DNA of 7,624 nucleotides, from positions 1 to 7,624 of the forward strand of contig JAAEOP010001018.1 of assembly GCA_024223125.1 (NCBI GenBank), in the 5' to 3' direction. Below the pieces are notes generated by a model. It ran no database searches, was not told the origin of the DNA, and saw only the letters and a program-made list of their open reading frames with translations. Source of the DNA: Chloroflexota bacterium (lineage in GTDB: Bacteria > Chloroflexota > Anaerolineae > Promineifilales > Promineifilaceae). Below are positions 7,114 to 7,624 of the stretch, piece by piece; the stretch's first letter is position 1, and each line of letters begins with the position of its first letter. The translations under genes were made by a program, and so were the position numbers.

Positions 7114-7147
7114 AGAGTTGCCAACTTTCCAAAAAGTTGGCAACTCT
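7114..7147. terminator. Perfect 15-bp-stem hairpin after ferritin
   Basis: The arms AGAGTTGCCAACTTT (7114-7128) and AAAGTTGGCAACTCT (7133-7147) pair perfectly around the loop CCAA. The hairpin starts 43 bases after the ferritin stop. No T-run follows on either strand, so it is terminator-like by position and stability but not canonical. It has the same 15-4-15 layout and the same AGA...TCT ends as the hairpin at 2837-2870. Confidence 0.6.
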
Positions 7148-7177
7148 TGACCTACCGTCACGCACATAAAAAGCTGC

Positions 7178-7206
7178 TTATCCATTTTGCCAAAATGGGT
7201 TATAAT
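7178..7206 (+). promoter_or_regulatory. Promoter of the EAD-TIR gene with overlapping palindrome
   Basis: A perfect TATAAT lies at 7201-7206, with only a weak -35 candidate, TTATCC (7178-7183), 17 bases upstream. The spacer is almost filled by the palindrome CCATTTTG-C-CAAAATGG (7182-7198). A protein bound there would block RNA polymerase or change promoter geometry, so this is a likely operator. The leader to the ATG at 7256 is about 42-44 bases. Confidence 0.55.
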
Positions 7207-7255
7207 TTTTGCCACTCAATCTATAAACCAACCAGCTTAAAACCAGAGCGGCCGT

Positions 7256-7624
7256 ATGGCGCAAGATCCAAAAGCAAACTTACTCGTCCAGATACACGAC
7301 CTCATTGATGATACTTTCAATCTGACAGAGTTTCGTGATCTCTGTTTACGCCTGGGGGTCAAATATGATAATTTGCGCGGCGAAACCTTATCAGAGCGTA
7401 TTCACAACCTGGTGCAGCGGCTGAATCGCCAGCGCCGTTTAGACGATTTGCTGAATTTTTGCGCCCGGCTGCGGCCTAAGGTGGAGTGGCCCGATTTGTC
7501 CGACCCGGTTGCCCTGGACGCCGCGCCGCCAACCATTACAGCGCCGGAACGCAATCCCCGCCAGATTTTCCTCAGTCATGCCCGCCAGGACGCCGATTTT
7601 GCCCACCGTTTAGCCGACGATTTG
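7256..7624 (+). CDS. Effector-associated (Death-like) domain plus TIR protein, cut by right edge
   Basis: The frame is open from the ATG at 7256 to the last base, 123 codons. Residues about 6-78 form a small helical domain with the pattern of bacterial effector-associated/Death-like domains: L-x-x-L-I-D-D-x-F-N, then FRDLCLRLGVKYDNLRGE, then ERIHNLVQRLNRQRRLDDLL and ARLRP. A Pro-rich linker (about 84-101) leads to IFLSHARQDADFAHRLADDL, the first strand and helix of a TIR domain. In published work such domains mediate homotypic pairing of immune components, while TIR domains can cleave NAD or make signal nucleotides. The catalytic Glu of TIR lies outside the window, so activity cannot be judged. 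The upstream ribosome site is weak (AGAG, 7245-7248), and a CGGCCG word overlaps the translation start region. The exact EAD subclass is uncertain. Confidence 0.8.
   Translation, partial: MAQDPKANLLVQIHDLIDDTFNLTEFRDLCLRLGVKYDNLRGETLSERIHNLVQRLNRQRRLDDLLNFCARLRPKVEWPDLSDPVALDAAPPTITAPERNPRQIFLSHARQDADFAHRLADDL

Noticed and set aside
1..7624. tRNA, rRNA, transposase or insertion-sequence ends
   Set aside because: None seen: no cloverleaf-like segment, no transposase motifs, and no terminal inverted repeats with flanking target duplications.

Overview
The window looks like a piece of a Chloroflexota genome, probably class Anaerolineae. This is inferred from style, not from a marker gene. The signs are a large PknB-type kinase fused to WD40 propellers, a long secreted beta-helix protein with PMP-like repeats, a gene starting with an effector-associated (Death-like) domain fused to TIR, moderate GC, and leaderless-looking promoters. 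The hexamer CGGCCG is strikingly over-represented: I counted 25 copies where about 2 are expected by chance.

Layout. Positions 1-2664 (minus strand) hold the first 888 codons of a secreted right-handed beta-helix protein that runs off the left edge. Positions 2665-2894 are intergenic, with a 10-bp inverted repeat built on GAATTCACT and a perfect 15-bp-stem hairpin. Positions 2895-5969 (minus) encode a 1024-residue membrane Ser/Thr kinase: cytoplasmic kinase domain, one transmembrane helix, three 23-residue acidic linker repeats, and 14 WD40 repeats (two seven-bladed propellers' worth). Positions 5970-6049 are a compact divergent promoter region. Positions 6050-6421 (plus) encode a four-helix membrane protein of unknown function. 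Positions 6556-7071 (plus) encode a non-haem ferritin with all ferroxidase-centre residues and a strong ribosome binding site. Positions 7072-7255 hold a second 15-bp hairpin and a promoter with a palindrome overlapping its spacer. Positions 7256-7624 (plus) start an effector-associated-domain/TIR protein cut by the right edge.

How they may work together. The kinase and the beta-helix protein lie on the same strand, and both have a large part predicted outside the membrane, so an envelope-sensing or surface-adhesion role is plausible. They are separated by 230 bp and a hairpin and need not form an operon. The three plus-strand genes look individually transcribed. The most interesting locus is the last one: domains of this kind occur in prokaryotic immune/cell-suicide systems, where the Death-like domain recruits a partner and TIR acts as a signalling or NAD-consuming effector. 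Its partners would lie beyond the right edge and cannot be seen here.
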